From the NCBI RefSeq assembly GCF_020921035.1, contig NC_063152.1, positions 4,321,001 to 4,385,000 of the forward strand: a stretch of 64,000 bases of DNA. The letters run 5' to 3'. The position numbers and the translations under genes were made by a program. Below, piece after piece: positions 10,773 through 29,333 of the stretch. Position 1 is the stretch's first letter. The number at the start of each line of letters is the position of its first letter. The DNA comes from Rhodamnia argentea (Eukaryota; Streptophyta; Magnoliopsida; Myrtales; Myrtaceae). A model generated the notes under the pieces. The model made no database searches. It was not told the DNA's origin and saw only the letters and a program-made list of their open reading frames with translations.

Positions 10773-13261
10773 CCTAAGTCATGGAGGAGGAACTTTCTGA
10801 GGAAATTCTCGTAGAAACAAACCATTTATGAGCACAAATAGCAAGTGGGTCTCATTGGGAATCATTGTGTCTTGAGTTGGTAACTTGTGGTACATGCCCT
10901 TCAAAAGGAGCTGAAGCTGTGGTTGGGGAGGAAAAAGCTTTTGGAGGGGATTGGAGGGGGTGTGGATTGTTAATTGGGATTGTGATGGCTGATGATGGTG
11001 TGGACAAATCTCAAAGCATCTGATTCCCTTTATAGGGTAGGGGTTGGTGGCATGCTTTCTGGAAGTTGTGACTGATTTGGAAACAATAGGATTACTGAAG
11101 CTCCTAGGGCTTGAGTAGAAGTTATGAGGGGAATTCTGTTGAGTTATAGAGTCGAAATGAGCCACATTCGAATCACATGATGCTTAGGTAATTTTGCCTC
11201 ATGAACAAGTTTTATCATTCCGGGCGATAGCGATTTGCTTGAGAAGCAGAGGGAGAGGGAGGAAACGTGAAAATTTGACGGGAAGACCTGATCCCAATTC
11301 AATGTGTGAATTCTCTTCATTTTTCTCCCAATTGCGAATTTCGGACAATATTGCCCTTGTTCTAATCGTCGGAAAATGTCTACCGGCGAACATTTGGCTA
11401 ACCGACAAGCTCATACCCTTATTTGAGATTGACTTGATTATTTTAGGCTCTTATTTAAAACAAGTCTACTTTGAGCCATCTTTTTTTTTTTTGTTGAGAA
11501 AATGATCTCACTTCAAATTCTTATTTGAAATTTTTTCAGAAGTAAAATTTAATTCGAGCTAACGTTAAGAAAGATTTGGGTATTCAGAACTTTCTTGATT
11601 TCAATCACCTAATGCACTAAACCATTTTTTTTCTCTTCACAATTGGTGCACTTCACTACGTCAGCCGGGAATTTGGTCAACTTTTCTGGTGAAGTGCCGT
11701 CGTGGCGGACATGTACGGAAAAAGATGGGGGCGAAATTCGGTCAAAGCACATCAGTGCAAAAATTGACTAAAGTCCAGTCTAAGAAGGTTGCCAAAAATT
11801 CAACTAATTCGGTTCTTCGAGCATTGAAATCGAAGTTCAATGATGTAATTTTAAAGTTAACCAAGGACCGGCATCAGTCCAATTTACCTTATTTTCGGTT
11901 ACGTAATTGTTACCGAGGTTAGAGACCAATCTCTTCCTTAATCGAATCCTTTTTACCAAGATTTGCATCCTCGTATCCCTGATCGAATAAGAAAATGCCC
12001 CAAGTGGTACTCTCGTCCTCCCATCCATGATGCTAATGGGCCCAAAAAAAAAAAAAAATATCACAAGAACTATTATGTCACAAAAGCTGTGGCATACTAT
12101 CTCAACTAAACCATGAAATATGGATCAACTTAAGTTAAATCAAGAAATTCTAACATCCTTGTGATTTCCTCTAGACAACCAACAACCAAAGTTACCAAAT
12201 TACCTATCCTTGTCATTGGGCTCATCACCAACAAAGGAAAAAGCAACATCTCATCTTAAATTGGCCCCACCCAAATTGACCGCAATTTGATGTGGAATGT
12301 CCCCAATTTCATATCCCAACCCCAATTATCACCACAAAGGCAGTTTTTTCACTGAAGGAGATCCGATCAAAGCACCATCATGACCAATTTGGCAATTAAT
12401 CCACAATCTAATCCTCTTTCGGAGAGAAATCTTATGGTATGATATCCCCAAGGAATATTCCCTTTCCTTGCTTCTCAAAAGCCCTCCATACCAACCCAAG
12501 AGGAAGGTTAGGTAAGCACTAGGCCCACATTTCATGATCTCAACTGACCCATCAACCAAACTATGACAACAAATTAAGCCTGAATAGTTCACAATCAACC
12601 ATCCTTTTATTATAGGCGAATTGGTGCTGCAGGGGAGCATATACTACATGGAGAACTGACGCGTCAGATCGAAACAGTATGCATAGATGAAATGAAGTGT
12701 CGAAATACCGAATTCTTAGAATGAATTAACCTAATTTTTTTTCGAGTGACGTGACGAATAATTTCCATGAGATTGAGTTCAAGGTCGACATTATATCAAG
12801 TGATTGACACTTATATTAAGATGGCCGATGTAGTAGAACTCTATTCGTGTCAAAATTCGAATGGGTCTCCCAGCAATTGATCATTCAAATTTGGTAACTG
12901 CTAATTAATTTTTTTTTCTTCAGATAAACATATGAAAATCTGTGTGCTAAATCCCTAGATTTCTCTTTTTTTTGTCATACAATCCCAAGAATTACTCAGC
13001 ATCTTATGGCACGCGCACCAAACCATCCAACTTTTCCCCAGGAATTCCCAAACTACCCTCGTGTCCGATGGGCAACCAACGTTCTCTGGCTATCCCTCGG
13101 CGGAGACACCGAAGCATGAAATTACCATTTTGCCCTTGATGACGCGTCACAAATATCGCTAGATTCACGTTTTCCGGTCTCACCAGACCCCGAAGAAGGT
13201 CGTCTCCCTCGCGACCACACTCACTCTCGCAGTCTCCCAGTGTTAGGTCCACCCGAATCCG
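10773..13261. other. Divergent intergenic region between OVATE and PFP-beta genes
   Basis: No supported gene. An open frame directly upstream of the OVATE start on the minus strand (10779-11165) is low-complexity His/Pro/Gln/Ser-rich and probably 5' leader. A 103-codon open frame at 12329-12640 (-) shows no recognisable motif. The last 250 bases are the likely PFP-beta leader. Confidence 0.4.
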
Positions 13262-18857
<5,596 letters not shown>

Positions 18858-19830
18858 ATAATTGAACAATCTCGTGGCAACGAGCTCCTGGAGAGACTCA
18901 AACTTTGCTTGGCTCAACTCGTGATCTTTTTATGTTTGTTTTGTCATTGCATTGGATTGGATTTTGTAGAACTTAGAGTTTGGCTAGAAGTGTCGTCCCA
19001 AGTATGATGGCACAAAGGCTTTTCGCATCAACTTGGTATCTATAGGTGTTCATTTTAGATTCATGGCCTCATTCTGCTTTGTGACAAACTCATTATTTGC
19101 TCATGTTGTAGCTCTGAAACTAATTTATGATTTGCGCCAATAAATCGATCATTGGACGATGCCAGGCAGATGATATTGGAATGCCTGATGAGCTGCCAAT
19201 CAGACTTTTCGTCGAGATCGTCTTTATGATTGGTCGGCATCGGTTTGTACAAGAGTAAAATTCTGAGTCACGTCTTCAGGCAGCGGTTCAATAGGCGGAA
19301 GTGATCACATCTTAAATGTGCACGGAAATTTTGTAGCTGCGGTTTCTCGAATGTGTTGGTAACTTTCAATAGGTAGCGCAGCAGGCTTCGGATGTTTTTA
19401 GTGAATGACTAATTCGTTGTCATACCATGCAAAGGTAGTGCCTTGGTCGTGACGTGACGCCGATTGTGCCAACCCCAGAACGGAAATTCATACACGAGTT
19501 ATATTAGTTTTTGCCTAATCTTTTTTCGTTGTCTGAAATTCATGGGGACACCTTGCAGTCTCCTTCAAGAACCTTCTTTTGAGAAGTTCATGTTGGTGGA
19601 AAATGCTTTTCAAAAAATTTATTTTTCAGAAAAATGATTAGTTGTCCTTTGTTTGGCAATGTGTAATGAAAAATGTTTTCAGATGAATGAGTCTCATTTG
19701 GAAAATGATTTGAGTCTCATTATTTTATCTCAGGAAAAAAAATCAAAATTTTAAATGTTATTTATTATTGATTTTCTTTTTTTTCCCCTTTTTCCTTCAC
19801 GGTGACTAGCTGGTGGTAGCGGTCATGGGC
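18858..19830. other. PFP-beta 3' flank and repeat-like AT-rich DNA
   Basis: The first ~300 bases are probable 3' untranslated sequence. From about 19590 the text is built of GGAAAATG/AAAATGTTTTC words, resembling a common class of plant MITE termini, but I cannot place both ends. No gene is seen. Confidence 0.4.
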
Positions 19831-20099
19831 CGATCTAGATTGCCTAATATTGGGATTTTCGTGATATGCGTAACATTACTCAAATCAAGCCGTCCAAATG
19901 AAAATGGACGGCCCGATTTGAACCACGTTTGGGATTCAAAATTTTTTGAACCTCGAAAAAATTCTTGCCCATATTTTTTTCCTCCCTTTCAACATATAAT
20001 ATGTCTCAAATTAGGCCGTCCATTTTCATTTGAATGACCTGATTTGAGTAATGTCATGCATGTCATGAAAGTTCTAATGTTAGGCAATCCAAATCCGTC
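19831..20099. mobile_element. Foldback MITE with ~80-bp terminal inverted repeats
   Basis: Left arm 19831-19913 and right arm 20009-20099 are inverted copies. They share ATTGCCTAA, CATTACTCAAATCA and AAATGAAAATGGACGGCC with scattered mismatches. Only about 95 bp of spacer separate the arms, so a transcript would fold into a long imperfect hairpin. I could not define a target-site duplication, so the superfamily is left open. Confidence 0.65.
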
Positions 20100-20190
20100 G
20101 TGGGCAAGCTCAAGGCTCAATGGCCTCGACCGAGCTCAGACTCTTTGGGATCTCACTAGCTCAAGGCATGCCGATCGACCGGCTATCTTT

Positions 20191-20475
20191 GAGGCTTGAC
20201 AATCGGCGTAGGGAGAAAGGAAAAAAATATAAAAATGTAAAAAAAGCTAAAAGAAAAAAAAATAAACAAATAGCCTTAAGTTCGCTAGGATCTAGCGGGC
20301 TTGAAGCTCATCGGCCGTCGCCGAGGCTCGACAATTGGCGTAGGGAGAAAGGAAAAAAATTAAAAAAAGCTAAAAGAAAAAAAATAAATAAACAAATAGT
20401 CTTAAGTTCGCTAGGATCTAGCGGGCTTGAAGCTCATCGGCTCATTCTGAGGCCACGTGATCGGCAGATGGTAAA
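20191..20475. repeat. ~130-bp tandem repeat, about 2.3 copies
   Basis: Units begin at 20191, 20323 and 20449 with GAGGCTTGACAATCGGCG, GAGGCTCGACAATTGGCG and GAGGCCACGTGATCGGC. They share GTAGGGAGAAAGG, a purine-rich AAA stretch and TCGCTAGGATCTAGCGGG with a GAAGCTCATCGG tail. The unit length is 132 then 126 bp, differing in the A-rich part. An open frame spans it but encodes only Lys-rich repeat and is not a gene. Confidence 0.8.
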
Positions 20476-20894
20476 GAAAAAAAAAGAAAAAAAAATAATT
20501 ATATAACATAAATAGTAAATTGTAAATATTAAAAAAAAATCAAGAGAAGCAATTCTCGAAAGTTTTCGATCTCTTTAAATTCAAGAATTCAATTTTCTAA
20601 TTTGGTACATGAATTTCCGTTTGCCGGGGGCGAGGGCAAGTGACAAGCGAGAGTTAAATACGACGGAGGCAGCGTGCGAAGGCCAACGGTGGCGCGGGGG
20701 GGTGGTCCGGCCGAGAGGCGAGGCTGAGCAAATCGAGCGACAGTGGAAGGGGGGTGCACCGCTAAGAGTGTAAATTATGTGGAGCCGATTTGGGGCGGAA
20801 TTAGCGGGAACTTTAGTCCCATGCATAATATTCTCAGAAAGCCTAAATTACATTTTTGCCACTTAAAAAATGTACTTTCCGGACCGACTCTGAG

Positions 20895-20898
<4 letters not shown>

Positions 20899-20932
<34 letters not shown>
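20899..20932. repeat. (CT)17 microsatellite upstream of the AAA ATPase start
   Basis: An uninterrupted CT run ends about 57 bases before the start codon of the AAA protein, so it lies in the probable 5' leader or core promoter. Such pyrimidine stretches are common at plant transcription starts. Confidence 0.9.
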
Positions 20933-20934
<2 letters not shown>

Positions 20935-20988
20935 TTCTCTTCCACAGGCTGAAATTTTCTCCGGCGGAGACTCGGCGAGTGAGAAACC

Positions 20989-23900
20989 ATGTCGGTTCCC
21001 AGGAAGTTGCTGAGCTCAGCTCGTTCGTGCCGCTCGATGCTCCTCTCCAGAGCCCTAGCGTCACCATCTCGGGCTCGATCACGCGATCTCCCTCCCCCGC
21101 TCGCTCCACGTAACGACGCTCCTTCCAATCCTCCTCCTCGTCGTTGCGTTTTCTCGTGATGGTGCAGATTCAATTTGCTTCGATTACTCCTCCGTAGCCT
21201 CCGACGAGTGTGCTTATTCTCGCGTTTAGGTGTAAACTGTTGTGGCTCGCTGCTTCCGCTGAATTCGGCAGGAGCTGGGATTGGTGCTTCTGGCTCGCCC
21301 GATTCCTCTCTTCTATTCGAGTTTGCATTCCGATGTGTCGTGTGAGATCGTGCGAGGGGAATTTTCTTCTTTTTGAGCGCTTCGTTTAGTCTTCTCGAGA
21401 CTTAGTCATTGTCCTTTTTAGCTTCGTTGTATGAGCTTGCTTCTGCTGGATGTACGTGGGATGTTTGTGGTTATCGGCGCTTTATGTCTTGGCTTTTTCT
21501 TACGAAGAATTTGCATCAATCGCATTCTGATCAGAGGGTCAAAAGTGCAAACTTTTTACTGAGTCCTTTACCGTTCTGCTGCTTCGAACTTTCTGTTGGT
21601 CAGCAGCACAAAATCTCCTTTGGAGTTTCTTCAGTTTGGTATTTGCGCAACTGAGTTGTGGTACTTAGTTTCTTATAAAAGATGTTCTTTTCTCAGTATA
21701 GCGTCTGGCTTGCACCTTGATGACTTGCTTGAATCTGAATTAATTTTCTTATATTGTGTGGAATATGGGTCGCTTTAGTGAGTTCATTCCAGACATAAAT
21801 TAGTCTGTCAGCATGCGAGTCGGCAGACAGCATACCTTTGTATTCAGGAACCAAGAGTAAAATTATCATGGTTGATGACATAAAAAGATCTATGAAATCC
21901 TTTTTCGGTGTCTCTGCAATCAGTGAATTGATTATCTGTCGGTCCTGCTTTTCACCAGTAATGACACATGCAGGGGCACTACAGCAACTTGTTAATCTTA
22001 ATACGGATAAGATCCAGGAGCCTAACTCACCTCGCAATGTTCATGGAACACAATTTCTATTGCCAGCTGTCTTAGCCGGTCTCTTTGGAGCTGGAGCTGT
22101 GGAAGTAGCATATGCAGATGCTGATAAGGTCTGATCAGGAATTCAACTGAAAGACTGTATTCTTTGATATTTGAATGTTCTGATGGGAAGGACAATTTTT
22201 ATTTGCGAATAAGTTAGCTAGGAGAGACCAATGTGTCCTGCTTATGCTGACACATCCAGAATTGGCCTTGTTGCCAAGTTAATACCTATTTTATCAGATT
22301 TAAGTCATGACTTAAAATTTCAGGTTCTTGATGTAATTGCCAAAGTACGGTGTAAATTTTGTTACATGACTGTCTGTATTGATTATCGTACAGAACCTAA
22401 TTTTGCTTTGTGCAGCCTGTCGAGAGTCCTCCATTGCTGTCAGAGACACCTTCAGGCGGTGCAAAGCTGGAGGAAATCGCCAGGACAGAGCGACGGCGCG
22501 TTGAAGAGTCTCTCAAAAGCAAAGGAATGCATTATGGTTCCTACCCCAGGTTTTCCGTTGGTGTTAAAGGTCAAAAGGTTAATTCAGGGGGATGTTTTCT
22601 TCACAATAATTTTTCTTATTCATGGCGTAATAGTGCTGGTTCTTTTCTATAGTGTGGTTTTGAGAATTAAATTCTGGCCGACTTGAAGGAGCTTGTCAGG
22701 ATTTTTGGCATTGGCTATAGAATTGATTGATACTTCTGAAGAAGATTTATGGTTGGCTTTGGATCAATGTTCTTAATCTTGTATGATTTGGAGAAGGTAG
22801 AGTGAGGTGTAGAATGACTTAATAAGCAATCCATATTTGTGAGTGATATATGAACTTTTTCAGCATATTTCGATAATAGGAAAAATATATATTATTTTCC
22901 AGTGTAAAGGATATAGTTTTCACTTAACTTTGAATACATGGTTTTGTCTTATCTTCAAATACATGGTTTTGAAGTTGAATTCAACCAAGTACTATGTAAT
23001 TGAAAATGAGTTGAAAATATGGTTTTGAGATTCAGCTGGCTACAGCATGCATTATCATTTAAACTTGTGGTTGTATAGTCAAGTAATATCAACATACAAG
23101 ATTACTCGTTAATTGAACAAAAGTTTATTGTCTTTGGCACAACTTATGGTTTACCAGTACATGTTGTTGCTCTATGGGATGTCCTGCCCTCACCTCTGTT
23201 GAGCTTTACATAGACCCCGATTCCATCTTAACGTAGCTGCATAGTTTGACGTTCTTAAAAAAAAAAAAATTTGTTGTGTACTGCAGGTAACTTTGAAGTT
23301 TCAGGTCCCTCCTGCTTGTGAAGTATCCCAACTAATTGCAAACCTTGTTTCCAACCTTGGAGTGAAGGCTGAGGAACACAGTGGTGGTTCAGATATGCTA
23401 TTGCGTGGTTGGGACAGGTAAGTTGATTGCCTTTGACGGGTGGACATACTTCTTCTCTTGCCCTCATTACTGAGTGCAGTTCATTTAGTGTTTCCTTTCG
23501 CTTCCTCGTATTATTTTGGGAGTTTGATGTTTCTGCGATGAGTTACTTAAGAATGCTATGTGCATGTTTTTCCAGTGCAGTTGCTTGGCAGCTGATGATC
23601 AATCCTCCAGAAAGGCAAAGAGAAGCAGAGCAAGAGGATCGTGCTGAAAATATAAAGAAACAGGAGGGTGACTTATGCATTCTTATATTTCGCTCTCTTA
23701 TCAGTTCAGATAAAGCGGTGAGTAGTCAGTTCTAATTGATGGAATTTAGTAGTTGTCTCATTAGTGTGCATCAGAGCTGAAAAACTAGTAAAATATTTAT
23801 CTCACGAGCTGTTGCAGGAAATTGAGTTCATGAAGCCGGGAAGCTTGACTTCAAAAGAGCTGGAAGCTTTCGTTTCTGTCTTGCAATTGGCAGGTAAAAA

Positions 23901-26900
23901 GTTGGGGAGGGATAAGTTTTTGGAGAGTAGACCAAGGGAAGGTACTGAAAGGAAAACAACCCCAGAAAAGGCGATTACAAGTCTTGAGTCAATGGGAGTG
24001 AGAATTTATGGGATTGATGAATTTCCTGTTGATGTGGAAAACAAGAAGTTATCATGGGACAACATTGCTGGGTATGAAAAGCAAAAACGGTATGTGAAGC
24101 ATTACATTTATTAAATTCCTCATTCGTATAGTTTCAGTGTAGCTTATTGTGTTCATATTGGGAGGCCATCTTGAAGATGCAAATTTATAAATGTATTATA
24201 TGATGCTTTGCTGATGCAACATCTTATAAATTTTGGAGATTTTGTGTCATAATCGTTATGCTTTAGCCCACAGCAATAGAATGGATGTGTGACATGTTAA
24301 AGATGGATTAACATCGATGTAGTTAGCTGTTTTTACTTTGCCTTTTCTCCAGGCATTTAATGAAGGCAGTGACACAGTGACACAGTCCTACTTCTCGTGT
24401 ACAAGTGGATGTGCAAAATGATCATATGTTATAATAGAGGATACAGATTTGTGAAGTCAAGGACAGCTCACCATTGTCAGCGTTTTCTTTATTCATAGGT
24501 TTTATGATCCAAGTTTGTCCATAGAGGAAAATTATCGAATCATGTTGTCAATGGTATCCTAAAAGACTTCTATACTACACAGCAAGTTACCGGTTGAAGT
24601 CTATTTAATATGTGTATTATCAGAATTTATTGCATCATTTCCATTTTCCTTTGGATAGCATCACAGTCACATGTGTTACTTATGAACACTATCTTTCACA
24701 TGCATGTCGTAAAGGGAGATAGAGGACACTATATTACTGGCTTTACATAGTCCAGAGGTGTATGATGATATTGCTCGTGGAACGAGGTGCAAGTTCGAGT
24801 CAAACAGGCCACGAGCAGTGCTCTTTGAGGGTCCGCCAGGTTTGTCTTCTATATATGATTCAGTTAGTCAAAAGGATTTGAGTGAACTAGCGTTTGTGGC
24901 AAGCGATTACTGAACTAGTTGATATTCAGATATTGACATTTGACAGAGGACTAACCTCTTTCTAGTCGTACTTTTTTGGAGACTGACCATTTAAGGTCCC
25001 TGACTTATCTCTTTTTCTTTTTTCTGGGATTTTTTTTCATTTTTGAGGCCTTGGAGAAGTAGTTATTGAACAATATTTGGCTAGGGTTTCACTTGAAAGG
25101 ATAAGAGCAGAGATCATTTAAGGAATAAACTTCTAATCAGATTTTGGATATTTTTGTATAATGCACTCTGGGTTGAAGAGTAGATTTTGCTACTGCATGA
25201 GAAGTTGACATTGTTAAATCGACAAGCTTATTTGTGTACATGGGCTGGCAACCCTTGGTGCACATTATTGATACTGCACTTTGAACTGATAAAAATGGGT
25301 ATATTCGGCGATATGTAATTATCGTGCTAGAGTGCACAATTGGCACAACAGTATTTTTCTGCCTGTTGCCGTGACCATAGTAGAAGCCTGGCAAAATGTT
25401 TTTAAATTTGCTTGATTTCCTATTGATGACTTTTGTCCGTGACAAGTGTTAAGTGCACTTATGAATGGAAAAGTTAAAGAAGCTGCTGAGGTTTCGCAGT
25501 CGTTTAATGGTGTTGCCTTTGTTTATTGGAAACAAGCTTGAGTGCTGACATTAAAGAGATTTTTAGACTGTATCGCCCCCTAAATAAAGCATATGATGCT
25601 TCTTAATGTCACCACTTGAGCTAACAAGTGGGTTAATTCTCCTAATAGTGCTTCATGAGTTATTAAAATACATATAAACTCTCCGAAATTCAGCAGAAAG
25701 AGTAACACTTTATAAAGCATGTATCTTTTTTATGCTTGAGTGGCAATAAGCTTTTCCTGTTCATTTATCATTGTCATCACTTTGAATGAAAATGGAAAAA
25801 AAAAGGGAAGTTCTAGAGTTTGAGGGTTGTTGAAAATTCACCTTAAGTTGCATCAATTATTTTGTCCAAAATTTAGGCTGCTTCCATTGGAACAAATTAC
25901 ATGCGTTAAAAAGTTCTCTGGCATATCTCGTTTCTCTGTCCTTGCTTAGTATGACATATTAGTTTGGCAAAGCTTAACTATGGTACATGTCCAATTCCAG
26001 GTACAGGAAAGACATCATGTGCTCGTGTTATCGCCAATCAAGCAGTATGAAACCACATCAGCTGATAAGGACATTCATAGCTGCTATCTTACCTATGTGA
26101 CATGGCTTTTGCTTTCTGCATTGTGCTCTCAGTTAATTGGTTGTTGTATTTAATGCTGCCCTCAAGCCAAAAGATATTTTTCTCTCCTTATGATGACTAT
26201 GCTAAGTAGTTAATAATTTGCGTGGCATGTTTGGGTGCATTTGTTGTGGCATAGCTCGTAAAAGGAGGGTTAAGCAAGATTTTCTCTTTCATTGAGGCTA
26301 ATACTGATTCATTGAAGTTATGTTGCTGAAGTTGCATTTGCTCTAAATTCTAGCTGCTCTTTGTAGGGGCTATGGACGTTGGGGATCGAATTTTGTTTTC
26401 CTTCTAGTGATTGAATTGATATAGTGATAAATGCTTACTGTATGTCTTTGCAGGGTGTTCCATTACTGTATGTACCGTTGGAGATTGTGTTGTCAAAGTA
26501 CTATGGTGAAAGCGAACGCTTGTTGGGACAAGTGTTTTCACTTGCCAATGAGTTACTAAATGGTGCTATCATTTTCCTAGATGAGGTATGTCTGGATGAT
26601 AGGAAAGCTCTTCTTGCGGAAGAAAATTTCTGTAGGAGAGTTCATGTGTGTTACATCATACTTTTCTATGCCTCGTAAGGAAGAGTCAACTAGCAAGCAT
26701 GGAGAGAGAGAGCTCATAGAGCCTGAATACCACAACTCTTCATATATTTCTTTATCTTATACACGTTATGTCCTATCAGTTGAAGATGTCAAGCTCCTGC
26801 TTATGGTAACTTTGTTCCTTGAAGGTCGACTCTTTTGCTGCAGCTCGTGATAGTGAAATGCATGAAGCTACAAGAAGGATCTTATCAGTGTTATTGCGAC

Positions 26901-28176
26901 AGGTAGGAGAGTGTATTTCCCTAGGTTTACACTTTTGAAGAAAGGCCTAACCCGTTCATCTCCGTCATCTGATCTTCCAGTGTGAAAGAATATCACTAAT
27001 GTGAATATCATTTCTGAATAATACTTTTGCTCGATGATCTAGATGTGACTAAACAAATCATGTTAGTACCAAGGTCAACCTATATTTGCAAGAATACCAT
27101 TCTCGTGAGACGTTTGTTTAGCTGAATAATCCAAACTTTAATGTTAGAACATCTTGGTCCTTTGCCACTTGATGATAAGGCCAATCCTGCAAGTTACCGT
27201 AAACAAGTAAATCCTTGAAGGTCCTATCTCTTTATTCCGTCACTTTATACAATTTGCGGAGCTATTATGTCATATGCTTTCTCAACACCTGCCTTTAGTG
27301 TTCCTAGCAATTGCAGGACTCCCAGTAAATTGTTTTCCCTTCTTGCAGATTGATGGATTTGAACAGGATAAGAAGGTGGTCGTGATCGCCGCAACAAATA
27401 GGAAGCAAGACCTGGATCCTGCATTAATCAGGTAAAAGTAGGTGCATGCGTCTGCAAAGTGCCACTTATGAGTTGATCCACTCATTTGGTAATGATGTGC
27501 TACTCGCGGTCTTGCAGTCGATTTGATTCAATGATCACCTTTGACCTTCCCGATCGATGGAACCGCCAGGAAATAGCAGCTCAGTATGCAAAGCACTTGA
27601 CAGAACCTGAGTTGGTTGAATTCGCTAAAGTCACTGAAGGGTTAGTCCCATCAAAGTGTATCTTGCATAGCAACTTCTTGTTTTGGTGCTTTAGAGCGAG
27701 AAATCCATTTCTTCTTCCGTCGTATTTTTTATTTTCGCATTCTAATTCATAGTACTGGAGATTACTTTCTTCCCTTTTATTCGTTCCCAAATGTTTTTCT
27801 GTGAAGCTCAACTCATCTGGATGTTCTGTTAAACCAGGATGTCTGGAAGGGACATAAGAGATGTGTGTCAACAAGCAGAGAGATTATGGGCTTCAAAGGT
27901 ATCCGTCGCTTCGTCTCGTGATTTTGGACATCGAGTTCTTCCTAGGCCATAGAAGGGGGAAACAAATTGAACTTACTTGGCGTCTCTAACTAATTTCGTT
28001 ACATTTTGCAGATAATTCGTGGCCAGGCGAACAAGGACGAGCAAGGGATTCTCCCACCTATGCAAGAGTACGTCTGGAGCGCCGCGAGCCGGCGGAATGC
28101 ATTGCTAAGCGTCGCGGAAGAGATGGCCGGAGATTCCAACACTCGCAAGAAGAAATTCCAGTTGGATTTGAGTTAA
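20989..28176 (+). CDS. AAA+ ATPase, organelle-targeted type (P-loop NTPase, At4g04180-like)
   Basis: Fourteen exons (20989-21109, 21974-22128, 22416-22577, 23287-23417, 23576-23717, 23818-24089, 24715-24839, 26001-26044, 26454-26585, 26825-26902, 27349-27431, 27518-27640, 27838-27898, 28012-28176) give 597 codons. The N-terminus MSVPRKLLSSARSCRSM is Arg/Ser-rich with no acidic residue, as in a mitochondrial or plastid presequence. A hydrophobic FLLPAVLAGLFGAGAVEVAY segment follows in exon 2 and may be a membrane anchor. The AAA module carries LSWDNIAGYEKQK, Walker A GPPGTGKTS (367-375), Walker B IIFLDE (423-428), sensor VIAATNRKQDLDPAL and a C-terminal GMSGRDIRDVC helix. The substrate is unknown. 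The family likely remodels or extracts organelle membrane proteins, which is inference. Several introns exceed 1 kb. Confidence 0.9.
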
Positions 28177-28680
28177 TCCAACCGGAATGCGTCCCTTCTA
28201 CTCTTTTGTCCAGCTTATCTAATTCCGACTCCTTTCTACTGTAAATTGCATCACATCTAGTTATTCATGGCCACAATGAAATTCATAGTCATTCTGGTCC
28301 GGGGCGGCAAATGCACACTTTGGAATCTTATAAGATCGACCAAGGTGAATATTTTCGGGACATTGACATGTACATGTACATGAACTAAGCTTCAAGTTAC
28401 ATCCTTTTCCACTTGTTTTTTTTTCAAGTCAACCTTGTAGATTATCACAGACGGCTGACGAGAACAAAAGTAGCAACTGAAGAACACTTCCTTCTAATTG
28501 CCTGCATCTACCCAACTTCAGAAGAGCAGATTACAGTGAAGCAAGCTGAGCAAGAGAGCTCCTTCCCTGCAATTTTTGACCGCAACCAAAAACCAAGAAG
28601 GAAAATTCACGAATTCAGCGGTTCAGTGAAGTCCACGAGTCGACTCATATACAGTGAGTAGCGAACGGGTAACCAGTGCG
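28177..28680. other. Convergent 3' flanks
   Basis: Space between the AAA gene and the minus-strand small protein gene. It probably holds both 3' untranslated regions. No separate gene is supported. Confidence 0.5.
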
Positions 28681-29100
28681 TTACCTGGTGGAGGCCGATG
28701 CCCTGTCCTCGTCCTCGGCCCGCTTCCGCTTCCTACCGCCGCTCTGGCTCTTCCCCGCGACGACCGTCGCGATCTGCAGCTGCGTCTGCAGCAGCATCCG
28801 AGTCATCTCGCCCTCCAGCTCCGCGCGCCTCCGCTCCGCCTCCAGCCTCAGCGCCTCCCTGGCCTTCGCCATCTCCACCTCGGCGAGCTCCATCCTCAGC
28901 ATCGACTCCGAGAACAGCCTGAAGCTCGTCGCCACGCCGGTCCACCGAGGCGACTCGCCGGCCGCGTCGGAGCTGGCTGAGTCGCCGCCGGGGTCCTCGC
29001 TCGGAGTGTGCGCGCCGGAGAAGAGCCCGGCGTCGACGGCGTTTTTGAGGCAGCCGCCGGAGTCTCTGTCCGGTGGGGTACGAGGGGAGGGATCCGCCAT
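28681..29100 (-). CDS. Small conserved coiled-coil protein of unknown function (At4g22160-like)
   Basis: An intronless 139-codon gene with high GC. Residues 1-65 are Pro/Ser/Asp-rich and probably disordered. Residues ~66-112 form a heptad-like amphipathic helix (MELAEVEMAKAREALRLEAE, then EGEMTRMLLQTQLQIATVV). The tail has a basic nuclear-localisation-like GGRKRKRAEDED. I recall similar plant proteins only as uncharacterised, including Arabidopsis At4g22160, which sits next to PUX3. Here too the neighbour is a PUX gene, which supports the identification. Function is unknown, and nuclear location is inferred from the basic cluster. It is transcribed away from PUX, with start codons 1.2 kb apart. 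Confidence 0.72.
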   Translation of the reverse strand: MADPSPRTPPDRDSGGCLKNAVDAGLFSGAHTPSEDPGGDSASSDAAGESPRWTGVATSFRLFSESMLRMELAEVEMAKAREALRLEAERRRAELEGEMTRMLLQTQLQIATVVAGKSQSGGRKRKRAEDEDRASASTR

Positions 29101-29276
29101 TGGAGGTAGTGGAGGTGCGCGCGCTCCCCGTTCGACTCTGCTTTTGGGATGAAAAGACGAAGCTTTCCTTCTATCTTTTTCTTTTCAGCGCACTTCCACT
29201 TTCAATCGGTCCCGTACATCGCTGGCGTGCCACGTCACCAACCGAGTCTTAACAATTCAATAAAAAGTAAATAAAT

Positions 29277-29333
29277 AAAGAGATAGCTGTGTATTTTTTT
29301 TTTTTTTTTGGGTCGAAAAAGAGATAGCTGTGT
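29277..29333 (-). mobile_element. Nano-retroposon 2: poly(T)-GGGTCGAA between 16-bp direct repeats
   Basis: AAAGAGATAGCTGTGT occurs at 29277-29292 and again perfectly at 29318-29333. The 25-bp insert is one A, 16 T and GGGTCGAA. On the minus strand it reads TTCGACCC then poly(A). It has the same composition and geometry as the insertions at 17329, 30086 and 32425. Confidence 0.78.

Noticed and set aside
12030-12070. GGGCCC followed by 15 A, resembling a nano-retroposon
   Set aside because: The run has no direct repeat on its two sides, so retroposition cannot be shown.
12329-12640. 103-codon minus-strand open frame between OVATE and PFP-beta
   Set aside because: No recognisable domain, no codon-use contrast, and no neighbour that would continue it by splicing.
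20120-20506. 128-codon Lys-rich open frame
   Set aside because: It simply translates the 126-132 bp tandem repeat and A-rich tracts.
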